Origin: HGM05190 sp964394205
GTDB taxonomy: Bacteria > Bacteroidota > Bacteroidia > Bacteroidales > Muribaculaceae
Assembly (NCBI GenBank): GCA_964394205.1
Contig: CAYMVS010000013.1
Span: 1-45,143, forward strand
DNA length: 45,143 bases
Reading direction: 5' to 3'
The notes under the pieces were generated by a model. It was not told the DNA's origin, searched no databases, and saw nothing but the letters and a program-made list of their open reading frames with translations. Of the stretch, positions 1 through 8,355 are shown piece after piece. Position 1 is the first letter of the stretch; every line of letters starts with the position of its first letter. A program made the position numbers and the translations under genes.

Positions 1-593
1 AGCGAGCTTGCCGGCAGGCCGCGGTAGGCGGCATAGCGGGTCAGAGGAATCATGGTGGTGTCGCCATGACCGCCAATCACGATGCCCTCGACCTCGGTTG
101 CGTTGGCACCCAAAGCACGGCTCAGGAAATATTTGAAACGCGCGCTGTCGAGGGCGCCACCCATGCCGATGATACGGTTTTTGGGCAGACCGCTTGTTTT
201 ATGAATAAGATAAGTCATGGTGTCCATGGGGTTTGACACACAGATAATAATAGCGTCGGGCGAGTATTTGAGGATGCTGTCGGTAACCTGTTTCACGATA
301 CCGGCATTGACACCTATGAGCTCCTCGCGGGTCATGCCCGGCTTGCGGGGAATACCCGATGTGATGACAACGACATCGCTGCCGGCTGTCTTGGAGTAGT
401 CATTGGTCACACCCTCGAGACGGGTGTTCAGACCCAGGATATTGGCCGTCTGCATGATATCCATCGCCTTACCCTCGGCAAGACCCTCTTTAATATCAAT
501 GAGCACAACCTCATCGGCAACCTGATTGGTCACCAACACATTAGCACATGTAGCGCCTACATTGCCGGCGCCTACTACTGTTACCTTAGACAT
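1..593 (-). CDS. mdh: Malate dehydrogenase, C-terminus beyond window edge
   Basis: NAD-dependent malate dehydrogenase, interconverting malate and oxaloacetate in the cytoplasm. The reading frame starts with ATG at 591-593 on the minus strand and runs off the left edge after about 197 codons, so the last third of the usual 310-odd residues is missing. Visible motifs are the N-terminal dinucleotide-binding glycine loop VGAGNVGAT, the mobile substrate loop SGIPRKPGMTR, the segment CVSNPMDTMTYL, the substrate-binding DSARF and the catalytic-histidine segment GGHGDTT. The Arg in PRKPGMTR, where lactate dehydrogenases carry Gln, favours malate over lactate. It is divergent from the esterase gene at 756, with AT-rich promoter DNA between. 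The partial length is a window artefact, not a broken gene. Confidence 0.95.
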   Translation of the reverse strand, partial: MSKVTVVGAGNVGATCANVLVTNQVADEVVLIDIKEGLAEGKAMDIMQTANILGLNTRLEGVTNDYSKTAGSDVVVITSGIPRKPGMTREELIGVNAGIVKQVTDSILKYSPDAIIICVSNPMDTMTYLIHKTSGLPKNRIIGMGGALDSARFKYFLSRALGANATEVEGIVIGGHGDTTMIPLTRYAAYRGLPASS

Positions 594-624
594 ATCTTTT
601 CTTTTTTTGATGGTTTTGTTTTTG

Positions 625-659
625 CAAAATTAACCAAATTTTCAATATTACAACCCAAA
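625..659 (-). promoter_or_regulatory. Probable mdh promoter
   Basis: On the minus strand TAATTTTG (625-632) fits the Bacteroidota -7 element TAnnTTTG. A TTTG (656-659) lies 23 nt further upstream and a GTTG (651-654) lies 18 nt upstream. Neither spacing is the ideal 19-21 nt, so the -33 assignment is uncertain. The predicted leader is about 25 nt. Confidence 0.45.
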
Positions 660-725
660 ATTAAAGAAATTTTTCCACAATTAAATTTTTCCGCCTCAAT
701 CGGCTCATTCTATGCCTATTTTAAT

Positions 726-733
726 TACTTTTG
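726..733 (+). promoter_or_regulatory. -7 element of the esterase promoter
   Basis: TACTTTTG fits TAnnTTTG and ends 22 nt before the ATG at 756. No clear TTTG stands at -33. The resulting 5' leader would be only about 15 nt. Confidence 0.45.
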
Positions 734-755
734 CACTGAATAAAATCTTAACACC

Positions 756-2075
756 ATGACACGCATTTTCTCTTTTATAGCAGCCTCTTTCCTGTTGGTC
801 CTGACGTTCATGCCGGCCGTTGCCGAAAACTATCCCTATCGCGGTGATTACCTGTGGGTCACCGTGCCCAACCATGCCGACTGGATCTACAAGACCGGCG
901 AGAAAGCCCAGGTGGAAGTGAGCCTCTACCGCTACGGCATCCCGGTCGACGGCGTCGAGGTCGAGTATCAGCTCTCGGGCGACATGATGCCCTCCGACAA
1001 AACCGGGAAAGTCACGCTCAAAAACGGCCGGGCGACAATCGACATGGGCTCGATGAAGACCCCGGGATTCCGCGACTGCAAGCTGACGGCTAAGATTGGC
1101 GACGACACCTCGACCCACCACGTCAAGGTCGGCTTCTCGCCCGAGAAGATACAGCCCTACACCAAGCTGCCCTCCGACTTCACCTCTTTCTGGAAGTCAA
1201 ACCTCGACGAGCTTGCCTCGATGCCGTTGATATACACCATGACCCCCTCCCCTCAATACACCACCGACTCTTTCAACGCCTACCTTGTCAAGCTGACGGT
1301 AAACGACAAGAAAAAGGCCGTCTACGGCTACCTGTTCATACCCCGCGACGCCGAGCCGGGCTCATGCCCGGTGGTGATGTGCCCGCCGGGGGCAGGCATC
1401 AAGACAATCAAAGACCCCCTGCGACACCGCTATTATCCCGACAACGGCTGCATACGCTTTGAGATGGAGATCCACGGCATCAACCCCGAGATGCCCCAGG
1501 AGCAGTTCAACGAGATATCGGCCGCCTTCAACACAAGCCAGAACGGCTATCTCGCCGCCGGTCTTGACAACCGCGACAACTATTACATGAAGTGGGTCTA
1601 TCTCGCGTGTGTCCGCGCCATTGATTTCCTGACCTCACTGCCCGAGTGGGACGGCAGGAATGTCGCCGTTCAGGGTGGCAGCCAGGGCGGGGCGCTTGCC
1701 ATCGTGACAGCCGCGCTCGACCCCCGTGTCAACGTCTGTGTCGCCAACCACCCGGCCCTTTCCGACATGGCCGGCTACATGGCCAACCGCGCCGGCGGCT
1801 ATCCCCATTTTTTCCGCACACCCGGGATGGATACCCCCGACAAGCTCAACACGATGGCCTATTATGACGTCGTCAATTTTGCCCGTCAGCTCTCATGCCC
1901 GACATTCCTCACCTGGGGTTACAACGACAACACATGCCCCCCGACGACCTCCTACGCCGTCTACAACGTCATCACCGCCCCAAAGGAGGCCCTCATCACG
2001 CCCGTCAACGAGCACTGGACCTCGGAACGCACCGAGCGTGGCCATCTCGACTGGATCCTGAAACATCTAAAGTGA
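756..2075 (+). CDS. Secreted CE7-type acetylxylan esterase (AXE1 fold)
   Basis: A 439-residue exported alpha/beta-hydrolase related to carbohydrate esterase family 7 (acetyl xylan esterase / cephalosporin-C deacetylase), probably removing acetyl groups from oligo- or polysaccharides in the periplasm. Residues 1-23 form a signal peptide ending FMPAVA. Residues 24-130 form a beta-rich N-terminal extension often seen in Bacteroidota members, followed by the AXE1 domain (about 135-439). The nucleophile elbow GGSQGG puts the catalytic Ser at 309. The likely acid is Asp391 in GYNDNTCPP and the likely base is His420 in NEHW. The ATG at 756 directly follows the promoter and gives a good signal peptide. 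The fbp gene starts 35 bp downstream, so they may share a transcript although the functions are not obviously linked. The substrate is not shown by the sequence. Confidence 0.88.
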   Translation: MTRIFSFIAASFLLVLTFMPAVAENYPYRGDYLWVTVPNHADWIYKTGEKAQVEVSLYRYGIPVDGVEVEYQLSGDMMPSDKTGKVTLKNGRATIDMGSMKTPGFRDCKLTAKIGDDTSTHHVKVGFSPEKIQPYTKLPSDFTSFWKSNLDELASMPLIYTMTPSPQYTTDSFNAYLVKLTVNDKKKAVYGYLFIPRDAEPGSCPVVMCPPGAGIKTIKDPLRHRYYPDNGCIRFEMEIHGINPEMPQEQFNEISAAFNTSQNGYLAAGLDNRDNYYMKWVYLACVRAIDFLTSLPEWDGRNVAVQGGSQGGALAIVTAALDPRVNVCVANHPALSDMAGYMANRAGGYPHFFRTPGMDTPDKLNTMAYYDVVNFARQLSCPTFLTWGYNDNTCPPTTSYAVYNVITAPKEALITPVNEHWTSERTERGHLDWILKHLK

Positions 2076-2110
2076 CCCCCTCCCACTGAAGCATAACCCC
2101 ACCCCGACCA

Positions 2111-4126
2111 ATGTCAACCCCCATAAAGCACATTCACTACCCCACCGTCGACCTCGAGGCCGACGAGCGTTACCTCAAGCTGCTGTCGCGGTCGTTTCCC
2201 ACAGTAGCGGCCGCCAGCACCGAGATAATCAACCTTGAGGCGATCCTCAACCTGCCCAAGGGCACCGAGCATTTCCTGACCGACATCCACGGCGAGTATG
2301 AAGCATTCCAACACGTGCTGAAAAACGCCTCGGGCACCATCAAGCGCAAGGTCAACGAAATTTTCGGCACCACCCTGCGCGACGCCGACAAGAAAAACCT
2401 CTGCACTCTCATCTATTACCCGCGCGAAAAGCTGCGCCTGGTCAAACAGACCGAGCCCGACATGGCCGAGTGGTATGAGATTATGCTCAACCGCCTGATA
2501 AAAGTCGCCCAAAGCGTATCGTCAAAATACACCCGCTCAAAGGTCAACAAAGCGTTGCCCAAAGACTTCTCCTACATCATTCAGGAGCTGTTGCACGAGA
2601 CTGTGGCCGACCACAACAAGCACGCCTACGTCAACCAGATCATCGCCACCATCATCTCGACCCGCCGCGCCGACGCCTTCATCATAGCTATCTGTGACCT
2701 CATCCAGCGCCTGGCCATCGACTCGCTCCATATAATCGGCGACATCTATGACCGCGGCCCGGGCGCCCACATCATCATGGACACCATCTGTGACTACCAT
2801 GACTTTGACATCCAGTGGGGCAACCATGACATCCTCTGGATGGGGGCATTTGCCGGCAATGACGCGTGTATCGCCAACGTGTTGCGCATCTCGCTGCGCT
2901 ACGGCAACCTTGAGACACTCGAGGAGGGATATGGCATCAACATGCTCCCGCTCGCCACTATGGCCATGGAGACCTACAAAGGGGCCGACGTGTCGCTCTA
3001 TCTCCCCAAAATGACCACCTCGACCCATCTGCTGACCGACAAAGAGCGCCTCGTGATGGCCCAGATGCACAAAGCGGTAACGGTGATTCAATGGAAACTC
3101 GAGGGGCAGCTCATCGAGCGGCATCCCGACTATATGATGGGCGACCGCCTGTTGCTCGACAAAATCGACAAAAAACGGTCGACGGTCACCATCGACGGCG
3201 TCGAGTACCCCCTGCTCGAAAGCTCGTTTCCCACAATCGACCCCGCCGACCCCTACAAGCTCAGTCCCGATGAAGAGAAGGTGGTCAACCAGCTGCACAA
3301 CGCCATCGTAAACTCTGAAAAGCTCGACAAACATGTCGGCTGCCTGCTGCGCCACGGCTCGCTTTACCTGGCGCGCAACAACAACCTGATGTTTCACGCC
3401 TCGATACCCCTCAACGACGACGGCTCTTTCAAGGCTGTCAACGTCAACGGCGCCACCTACTCGGGCCGACACCTTTTTGACCGCCTCAACGAGTTGGTTC
3501 AAGTCGCATGCCGCCGGGGCGACGACGACGATGACAACAACCTCGACAAACAAAATGCCGTCGACTATATGTGGTATCTGTGGTGCGGACCCGACTCCCC
3601 CCTGTTCGGCAAATCAAAGATGACCACCTTTGAGCGTTATCTCGTTGCCGACAAGCAGACCCACCGCGAGGAGCGTGGCGCCTACTACAAGCTCAACAAC
3701 GACCCCAAGGTCATCGACCGGATACTGACCGAATTTGGCCTCCCCACCGAGGGCTCACACATCATCAACGGCCATGTGCCCGTCAAAGCCGGCCACGGCG
3801 AAAACCCCGTCAAGGCCGACGGCAAGCTGCTCGTCATCGACGGCGGTTTCTCACGGGCCTACCAGGGGGAGACCGGCATTGCGGGCTACACGCTCGTCTA
3901 CCATTCACGCGGTTTCCAGTTGGTTGAGCACGAGCCTTTTGAGTCACAGGTCAAAGCCATCGAGGAGGGGCAGGACATTATCTCAAACATCGTGCTCAAC
4001 GAGTTTAAAGCCAAGCGGCTGAAGGTTCGCGACACCGACAAAGGGCGCGAGCTCGCCACCCAGGTCAGAGACCTCGACCGCCTTCTGGCAGCCTACCGAC
4101 GCGGCATCATCAAAGAGAAAAACTGA
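2111..4126 (+). CDS. fbp: Fructose-1,6-bisphosphatase, class III
   Basis: Class III (Firmicutes/Bacteroidota type) fructose-1,6-bisphosphatase, a cytoplasmic gluconeogenic enzyme releasing phosphate from fructose 1,6-bisphosphate. Its 671 residues match the usual length of about 640-670 for this class, much longer than class I enzymes. The metallophosphatase signature is visible: GDIYDRGPGAH at 210-220 (metal ligands including Asp211 and Asp214) and WGNHDILWMG from 236 (Asn238, His239). Later blocks include WYLWCGPDSPLFGK, INGHVPVK and the metal-loop IDGGFSRAYQ. There is no signal peptide. The start ATG at 2111 gives the expected N-terminus. The gene lies 35 bp behind the esterase and is followed by an imperfect hairpin. 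Confidence 0.96.
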   Translation: MSTPIKHIHYPTVDLEADERYLKLLSRSFPTVAAASTEIINLEAILNLPKGTEHFLTDIHGEYEAFQHVLKNASGTIKRKVNEIFGTTLRDADKKNLCTLIYYPREKLRLVKQTEPDMAEWYEIMLNRLIKVAQSVSSKYTRSKVNKALPKDFSYIIQELLHETVADHNKHAYVNQIIATIISTRRADAFIIAICDLIQRLAIDSLHIIGDIYDRGPGAHIIMDTICDYHDFDIQWGNHDILWMGAFAGNDACIANVLRISLRYGNLETLEEGYGINMLPLATMAMETYKGADVSLYLPKMTTSTHLLTDKERLVMAQMHKAVTVIQWKLEGQLIERHPDYMMGDRLLLDKIDKKRSTVTIDGVEYPLLESSFPTIDPADPYKLSPDEEKVVNQLHNAIVNSEKLDKHVGCLLRHGSLYLARNNNLMFHASIPLNDDGSFKAVNVNGATYSGRHLFDRLNELVQVACRRGDDDDDNNLDKQNAVDYMWYLWCGPDSPLFGKSKMTTFERYLVADKQTHREERGAYYKLNNDPKVIDRILTEFGLPTEGSHIINGHVPVKAGHGENPVKADGKLLVIDGGFSRAYQGETGIAGYTLVYHSRGFQLVEHEPFESQVKAIEEGQDIISNIVLNEFKAKRLKVRDTDKGRELATQVRDLDRLLAAYRRGIIKEKN

Positions 4127-4166
4127 AGCGTCAGCTCTTTATATCCTCATATCCTCACATCAGGAG

Positions 4167-4197
4167 CCACCGGCGTGACCACGTGTCACACCGGTGG
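4167..4197 (+). terminator. Hairpin downstream of fbp
   Basis: Arms CCACCGG (4167-4173) and CCGGTGG (4191-4197) enclose a second paired segment, GTGAC/GTCAC. No T-run follows, so it may act as an RNA-stabilising hairpin rather than a classical intrinsic terminator. Confidence 0.5.
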
Positions 4198-4244
4198 GTG
4201 ACTACCTACGTCTAAATGTTAAATAATTGCAAATTGATTGAATT

Positions 4245-4277
4245 TTTGGTTTATTTTGGAAATCTTGCTTATATTTG
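4245..4277 (+). promoter_or_regulatory. Promoter of the Trp-rich secreted protein gene
   Basis: TTTG (4245-4248) and TATATTTG (4270-4277) are separated by 21 nt, close to the Bacteroidota sigma-ABfr consensus. The predicted start near 4284 leaves a leader of over 100 nt before the coding region, inside the AT-rich gap 4127-4392. Confidence 0.6.
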
Positions 4278-4407
4278 TGACACATTGGAATTAAATGTTT
4301 AAACTTTTTGACAGTCCGAGCGTCAAATAATTGAACATTCAGTTGCTACAATTGCAATCCGATAGATAATTTGTTGATACAAAATTTTTATTATGAGGAC
4401 AACGATC

Positions 4408-5694
4408 ATGAATTTCACAAGACCGCTCATGCTGACAGTATCTTTGGTGCTGTCATCAATGGCCTGTGTCATGACGGCACAGAGTCTCTATGACGATGAT
4501 ATCTACGGCGATCCCGCCAAAATGAAAAAGCCCGAGAAACCGGCCAAGCAAACGCCGGTCAACACGGCCGATACCCAGACCATTGTCACCCTCACCGACG
4601 GCTCGGTTTACTATGTAAATCCCGACGGGAGCTTCACTTTTGTAGGGCCCGGCACCGTGACGACCACAACAACCATCGACGACTATAACCGTCGCGGCTT
4701 TTTTGCCGTGCCCGACGATGAGGTGATTGTCACCGACTCGACCGCCGTCTCGCCCGACGATTTCACCTACACGCGACGCATCGAGGCCTTCCACAACCCC
4801 GGCATCGTCACCAATAGCGACGACCCCGAGTTGGCTCAGCTCTATTACAGCGCGCCTGCCAATGTCACCATCAATGTCAACACCCCCGGCTATTGGGGCT
4901 CGTCATGGTGGGGTCCCTCCTATTGGACCTACTACACTCCCGGCTACTGGAACTACTACTCACCGGCATGGGGCTGGGGGTGGAACTCATGGAACACCTG
5001 GTGGGGTCCGTCATGGAGCTGGGGCTGGGGTCCCGCGTGGGACTATGGCTACGGCTGGGGGTGGACCTGGGGTTGGAACTACCCCACTCGCCCGTCGGTC
5101 GCTCCCGGTCGACCCGGTCGACCCGGCCATCAGGAACCGGCCACACGCCCGGGCTATGGCAATCAATTCCGTCCCGGCGGCCATCATAATCCCGGCAACA
5201 TAGGTCGTCCCGAAGGCACAACCGTTCGCCCGGGCAATTCAGGAGGCACCGTTCGCCCCGGCGGCACTGTACGCCCCGGCACCACAGTCACAGCGCCCGG
5301 CAATATCGGCACAGCGCCCGGCAATATCGGCACATCAACCGTGCGTCCCGGCACCACAGTCCGTCCCGGCGCCACAGTCCGTCCCGGCGGCACCTACCGC
5401 CCCTCGGGCACTGTCAATCCACCGTCGACAACAACACGCCCGGCCACAACCGTTCGCCCCGGAGGCAGCGTCACCACACCCCGCCCGACGGGCACCACGG
5501 TCACGCGCCCCGCGACAACAACACGCCCCGCGACAACAACACGCCCGGCAACAACAACACGCCCGGCAACAACAACCCCCTCGCGCCCCTCGTCGACCAC
5601 TCCGTCCTACAACAGCGGTAGCCGTGGCGGCGGCAGCTATTCCCGTCCCGCCGGCGGTGGAGGCGGCGGAGGCGGTCGTGGTGGCCGACGCTGA
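4408..5694 (+). CDS. Secreted Trp/Tyr-rich protein with RPG and RPATTT repeats, function unknown
   Basis: I do not recognise a family with known function. I chose ATG 4408 because GAGGA lies at 4395-4399 just upstream; ATG 4393 in the same frame would add five residues. The order is a signal peptide (about 1-25, ending near VMTAQS), an acidic stretch, a segment with ITLTDGSVYYV-like strands, then a 68-residue block (nt 4882 onward) with 19 Trp and 10 Tyr in patterns such as GWGW, WWGPSW and YWTYY. A low-complexity tail follows with many RPG-TVRPG units, two APGNIGT copies and four RPATTT copies, ending in a Gly-rich, basic stretch (RGGRR). There are almost no cysteines after the signal. It precedes the FadL-like gene by 70 bp. 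Surface adhesion or cell-wall contact is conceivable but unproven. Confidence 0.8.
   Translation: MNFTRPLMLTVSLVLSSMACVMTAQSLYDDDIYGDPAKMKKPEKPAKQTPVNTADTQTIVTLTDGSVYYVNPDGSFTFVGPGTVTTTTTIDDYNRRGFFAVPDDEVIVTDSTAVSPDDFTYTRRIEAFHNPGIVTNSDDPELAQLYYSAPANVTINVNTPGYWGSSWWGPSYWTYYTPGYWNYYSPAWGWGWNSWNTWWGPSWSWGWGPAWDYGYGWGWTWGWNYPTRPSVAPGRPGRPGHQEPATRPGYGNQFRPGGHHNPGNIGRPEGTTVRPGNSGGTVRPGGTVRPGTTVTAPGNIGTAPGNIGTSTVRPGTTVRPGATVRPGGTYRPSGTVNPPSTTTRPATTVRPGGSVTTPRPTGTTVTRPATTTRPATTTRPATTTRPATTTPSRPSSTTPSYNSGSRGGGSYSRPAGGGGGGGGRGGRR
5509..5578 (+). repeat. 18-bp tandem repeat encoding RPATTT
   Basis: Four consecutive 18-bp units encode RPATTT. Two carry cgccccgcgac and two carry cgcccggcaac, so the copies fall into pairs, as expected from slippage or unequal exchange. 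All units keep the reading frame. Confidence 0.85.
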
Positions 5695-5764
5695 GCCACT
5701 CCGAGCGCGGTTCATCGGAACAATTATTTGAAAAAGTCATAAACCGAGCATTAACCATCACAAT

Positions 5765-7453
5765 ATGAAGAAACTACTTATCATAGCCTCTGTGTCCCTC
5801 CTGCCAACGGTGATGTTGGCCCAGAGCGCGCTCGACGCCTATCAGCTGGGACAGAGCGACCTGCGCGGCACGGCACGTTTCATGTCAATGGGCGGCGCCT
5901 TCACCGCCCTGGGGGGCGACCTGTCGAGCCTCAACCAAAACCCCGGCGGCATCGGTGTCTACCGATCGAGCGAGGTCGGGGCAACGCTCGACATAAATAT
6001 ACAGAAGACAGCGTCCGAAAACACCTCCTACAGCTTCAATGAAAACAAGCAGACGCGCGCCGCGTGCAACAACTTTGGCTATGTCGGCTCCATCTACACC
6101 GGCAGCGACAACGTGATGCCCTTTTTCAACTGGGGAGCCACCTACTCGCGCGTGGCCTCCTTTGACCGTCGCTACCGCGGCGCCATGGGCCTACCGACAT
6201 CGCTCTCCAACTATGTCGCCGCCAACACCTCGCTCGCCGGAGGCTACACCACCTCCGACCTCAACAGCTACACCACCGGCTACAACCCCTACCAGGACTC
6301 GTCGGCGCCCTGGATGAGCATCCTCATGTTCAACGGCTATGCCATCAACCCGACCAACCCCGACGACCCCTACTGTGACACCTATCAGGGCCTGTTTCAA
6401 AACGGCACGAGCGGCACCGCCACGTTTGACATCGAGGAGAAAGGCTATATCGATGAATACTCGATCAATTTTGGCGGAAACTTTGTCAACATGGTCTACT
6501 GGGGCGTAGGGTTTGGCGTCACCGACATCAGCTACTCTCAACGCTCATGGTATGCCGAAGACCTCACCAATGCCCAGATACCCAACACCGTTGTCGACAA
6601 ATACGGCAACTCGATAGCTTACGGCACGGTCAACGGCGACGGCGGCTTTGACCTCGACTCGTGGAAGCAGACCACCGGTACCGGTTTCAACTTCAAGGTA
6701 GGCGTCATCGTCCGTCCCATCAACGAGCTGCGCATAGGCGCCGCCATCCACACCCCCACCTATTATAAACTGACGTCTCAGACCTACACCTCGATGGGCT
6801 ACAGCTTCCCGGCCACCGGGTTTGACAATCCCAATACCGACTGGACCGAGACCGACGAGGGGTATTACAACTACACCGACTGGTCTTACCGCTCGCCTTG
6901 GCGTTTCATGGTTGGCGCGGCAGCCGTCGTTGGCGGCAAAGGGATTCTCAGCGTTGACTATGAGTACAAAGCCTTTGGCGACATGCACACAGCCCCGCGT
7001 GGCGGCAGCGAGTTCACCGAGATCAACTCCGATATCAAGACCTACTACCGGTCAACCAACACCCTGCGTGTCGGCGCCGAGTACCGCGTCTCCAACAATG
7101 TCAGCCTGCGCGCCGGCTTTGTTTACGAGACCTCGCCGGTCAAGGCAGGTATCAACGAGGGCGACCAGACCATCTACACCGACGGTCCCTATTACACCGA
7201 GACCACCCCGAGCTACAGTTTTGACAACACCAATATATATGGCACCTGCGGCATCGGCTACCATTATAAGAATTTCTATATTGACGCAGCCTACGTTCAC
7301 CGCCACCGCACCTCGACCTTCCACGCCTTTGACACCTACGATGTCAACTACCTGCAACCCGTCGATGTGCCCGCGGCCTACGCCGCCACGCCTCAATCGT
7401 CGATCACCGACAATAACAACTCGGTTGTCGTCTCGCTCGGTTTCAGATTTTAA
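5765..7453 (+). CDS. OmpP1/FadL-family outer-membrane beta-barrel protein
   Basis: A 562-residue outer-membrane protein of the OmpP1/FadL/TodX type, the family that passes hydrophobic compounds across the outer membrane; Bacteroidales members are often labelled hemin receptor without proof. Residues 1-20 form a signal peptide (ending TVMLAQS). Next comes the conserved N-terminal segment LRGTARFMSMGGAFTALGGD and the NPGGIGVYRSSE block typical of this family. The rest is alternating amphipathic strands rich in Tyr, Gly and Asn, ending VVVSLGFRF with the C-terminal aromatic residue favoured for barrel insertion. It follows the Trp-rich protein gene by 70 bp without a visible promoter, so co-transcription is likely. 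The substrate is unknown. Confidence 0.85.
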   Translation: MKKLLIIASVSLLPTVMLAQSALDAYQLGQSDLRGTARFMSMGGAFTALGGDLSSLNQNPGGIGVYRSSEVGATLDINIQKTASENTSYSFNENKQTRAACNNFGYVGSIYTGSDNVMPFFNWGATYSRVASFDRRYRGAMGLPTSLSNYVAANTSLAGGYTTSDLNSYTTGYNPYQDSSAPWMSILMFNGYAINPTNPDDPYCDTYQGLFQNGTSGTATFDIEEKGYIDEYSINFGGNFVNMVYWGVGFGVTDISYSQRSWYAEDLTNAQIPNTVVDKYGNSIAYGTVNGDGGFDLDSWKQTTGTGFNFKVGVIVRPINELRIGAAIHTPTYYKLTSQTYTSMGYSFPATGFDNPNTDWTETDEGYYNYTDWSYRSPWRFMVGAAAVVGGKGILSVDYEYKAFGDMHTAPRGGSEFTEINSDIKTYYRSTNTLRVGAEYRVSNNVSLRAGFVYETSPVKAGINEGDQTIYTDGPYYTETTPSYSFDNTNIYGTCGIGYHYKNFYIDAAYVHRHRTSTFHAFDTYDVNYLQPVDVPAAYAATPQSSITDNNNSVVVSLGFRF

Positions 7454-7473
7454 GCACCTGTCAGTTCATAAGG

Positions 7474-7504
7474 GAGGCTGCGCCAAAAAAATTGGCGCGG
7501 CCTC
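7474..7504 (+). terminator. Terminator of the FadL-like gene
   Basis: GAGGCTGCGCC (7474-7484) pairs with GGCGCGGCCTC (7494-7504) with one G-T wobble across an A-rich loop, followed by a short T-rich stretch. It lies 20 nt after the stop codon. Confidence 0.8.
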
Positions 7505-7603
7505 TTCTGTTAAAGCCTCCTTTACTATGCCCCACTGCCCCCGCCGTTGTGACGCTTTTGCAAACGGCTGATTTAGTGACAAATTGTAACCGATACAAGA
7601 AAA

Positions 7604-7706
7604 TATGTTATAAAACATAGAAAATAATAGGCAAAAATATTTGGTCAGTTCACCAAATAGGCCTAAATTTAACACGCATAAAAAACGGATTTATTAACCG
7701 CGGTTA
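7604..7706. promoter_or_regulatory. Three inverted repeats upstream of the small HTH gene
   Basis: The 337-bp gap 7454-7790 holds the FadL-gene terminator and then three separate inverted repeats: TATGTT/AACATA (7604-7609, 7614-7619), TATTTGGT/ACCAAATA (7638-7645, 7652-7659) and the 12-bp palindrome TAACCGCGGTTA (7695-7706). They may be operators for the adjacent HTH protein. No convincing TAnnTTTG element is visible, so the promoter itself is not located. Confidence 0.4.
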
Positions 7707-7790
7707 TCGCCAAGCCCTTGCGTCCTCCTCCCCCGCCACCGGGGAAAAAGCAATTTCAGCATCGGTGATATCCCATAAAACAATACCAAA

Positions 7791-8051
7791 ATGACAAAGA
7801 CCATTTCATTCAACGACCTGCGTCGCCTCAAAGACAGTTTGCCCGATGGCTCAATCACACTGATTGCTGACAAACTTAACCTGACTCCTCAAACAGTTCG
7901 TAACTATTTTGGTGGCACCAACTATGAGTTTGGAAAAAATTGCGGCGTGCACATCGAGCCCGGCCCCAACGGTGGCATCGTAGTTCTTGATGACACCACC
8001 ATTTATGACATGGCTGTCGAGATTCTCCAACAGCAGCAAGAGAAAGAATAA
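7791..8051 (+). CDS. Small helix-turn-helix protein, probable DNA-binding
   Basis: An 86-residue soluble protein. Residues 22-41 (ITLIADKLNLTPQTVRNYFG) fit a helix-turn-helix: a first helix LIADKLN, a turn and a recognition helix PQTVRNYF. The second half contains GPNGGIVVLDDTTIYDMA and ends in a Gln-rich helix. I recall similar short conserved proteins in other Bacteroidales, with no defined function. The ATG at 7791 is the only sensible start. It stands alone between a terminator and hairpins, so it is probably its own transcription unit. It may regulate itself through the upstream inverted repeats, which is inference. Confidence 0.75.
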   Translation: MTKTISFNDLRRLKDSLPDGSITLIADKLNLTPQTVRNYFGGTNYEFGKNCGVHIEPGPNGGIVVLDDTTIYDMAVEILQQQQEKE

Positions 8052-8064
8052 TGAAATCAAACGT

Positions 8065-8146
8065 CCGGCGATAGGGGTCCGACCCTATTCCGGGCAATGC
8101 AAACAAAGAGATCGACCTCGTTGCCACCCGGCAGTGAGGTCGATCT
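8065..8146 (+). terminator. Two tandem hairpins after the HTH gene
   Basis: The first hairpin (8065-8093) has CCGG outer arms and an ATAGGG/CCCTAT inner stem. The second is a perfect 11-bp stem, AGATCGACCTC (8109-8119) with GAGGTCGATCT (8136-8146), followed by TCTCC. Together they probably end the HTH transcript. Confidence 0.6.
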
Positions 8147-8188
8147 TCTCCATTATTGGGGGTCAGCGGACAGGACCGGTGGGTGACC

Positions 8189-8355
8189 TATTTGGGCCTC
8201 GATGAGGTCCAAATATGAGTGCACCTCCCGCCACCAATCAAAGCGCAAGTGGAGTGCCGTCACCACAAGACGTCCCTCCGGGACTATTTTTCAGGTGGTT
8301 ATCCACTCCCCGGGCTTCAGCCCGGGGTTCCAGACAATCACGAGCCTCCGGCTCG
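8189..8355. repeat. Cluster of compact hairpins in non-coding DNA
   Basis: The gap 8052-8607 has no gene I can support. After the tandem terminator-like stems come four more compact hairpins. TATTTGGGCCTC/GAGGTCCAAATA (8189-8215) has a 12-bp stem with one wobble and a 3-nt loop. GTCCC/GGGAC (8272-8284) follows. CCCCGGGC-TTCA-GCCCGGGG spans 8308-8327. CGAGCC/GGCTCG spans 8341-8355. The CCCCGGGC-TTCA-GCCCGGGG form resembles repetitive extragenic palindromes mobilised by REP-associated tyrosine transposases, but no transposase gene is present here. The region could be a decayed REP-type element. Confidence 0.5.

Noticed and set aside
2537..3553. 338-codon open frame on the minus strand inside fbp
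   Set aside because: Antisense shadow of the class III fructose-bisphosphatase; its Val-, Asp- and Gly-rich translation is typical of reversed GC-rich coding DNA.
7509..7600. Searched the spacer for a tRNA or small RNA gene
   Set aside because: No cloverleaf-like arms or CCA end could be found; only inverted repeats lie further along.
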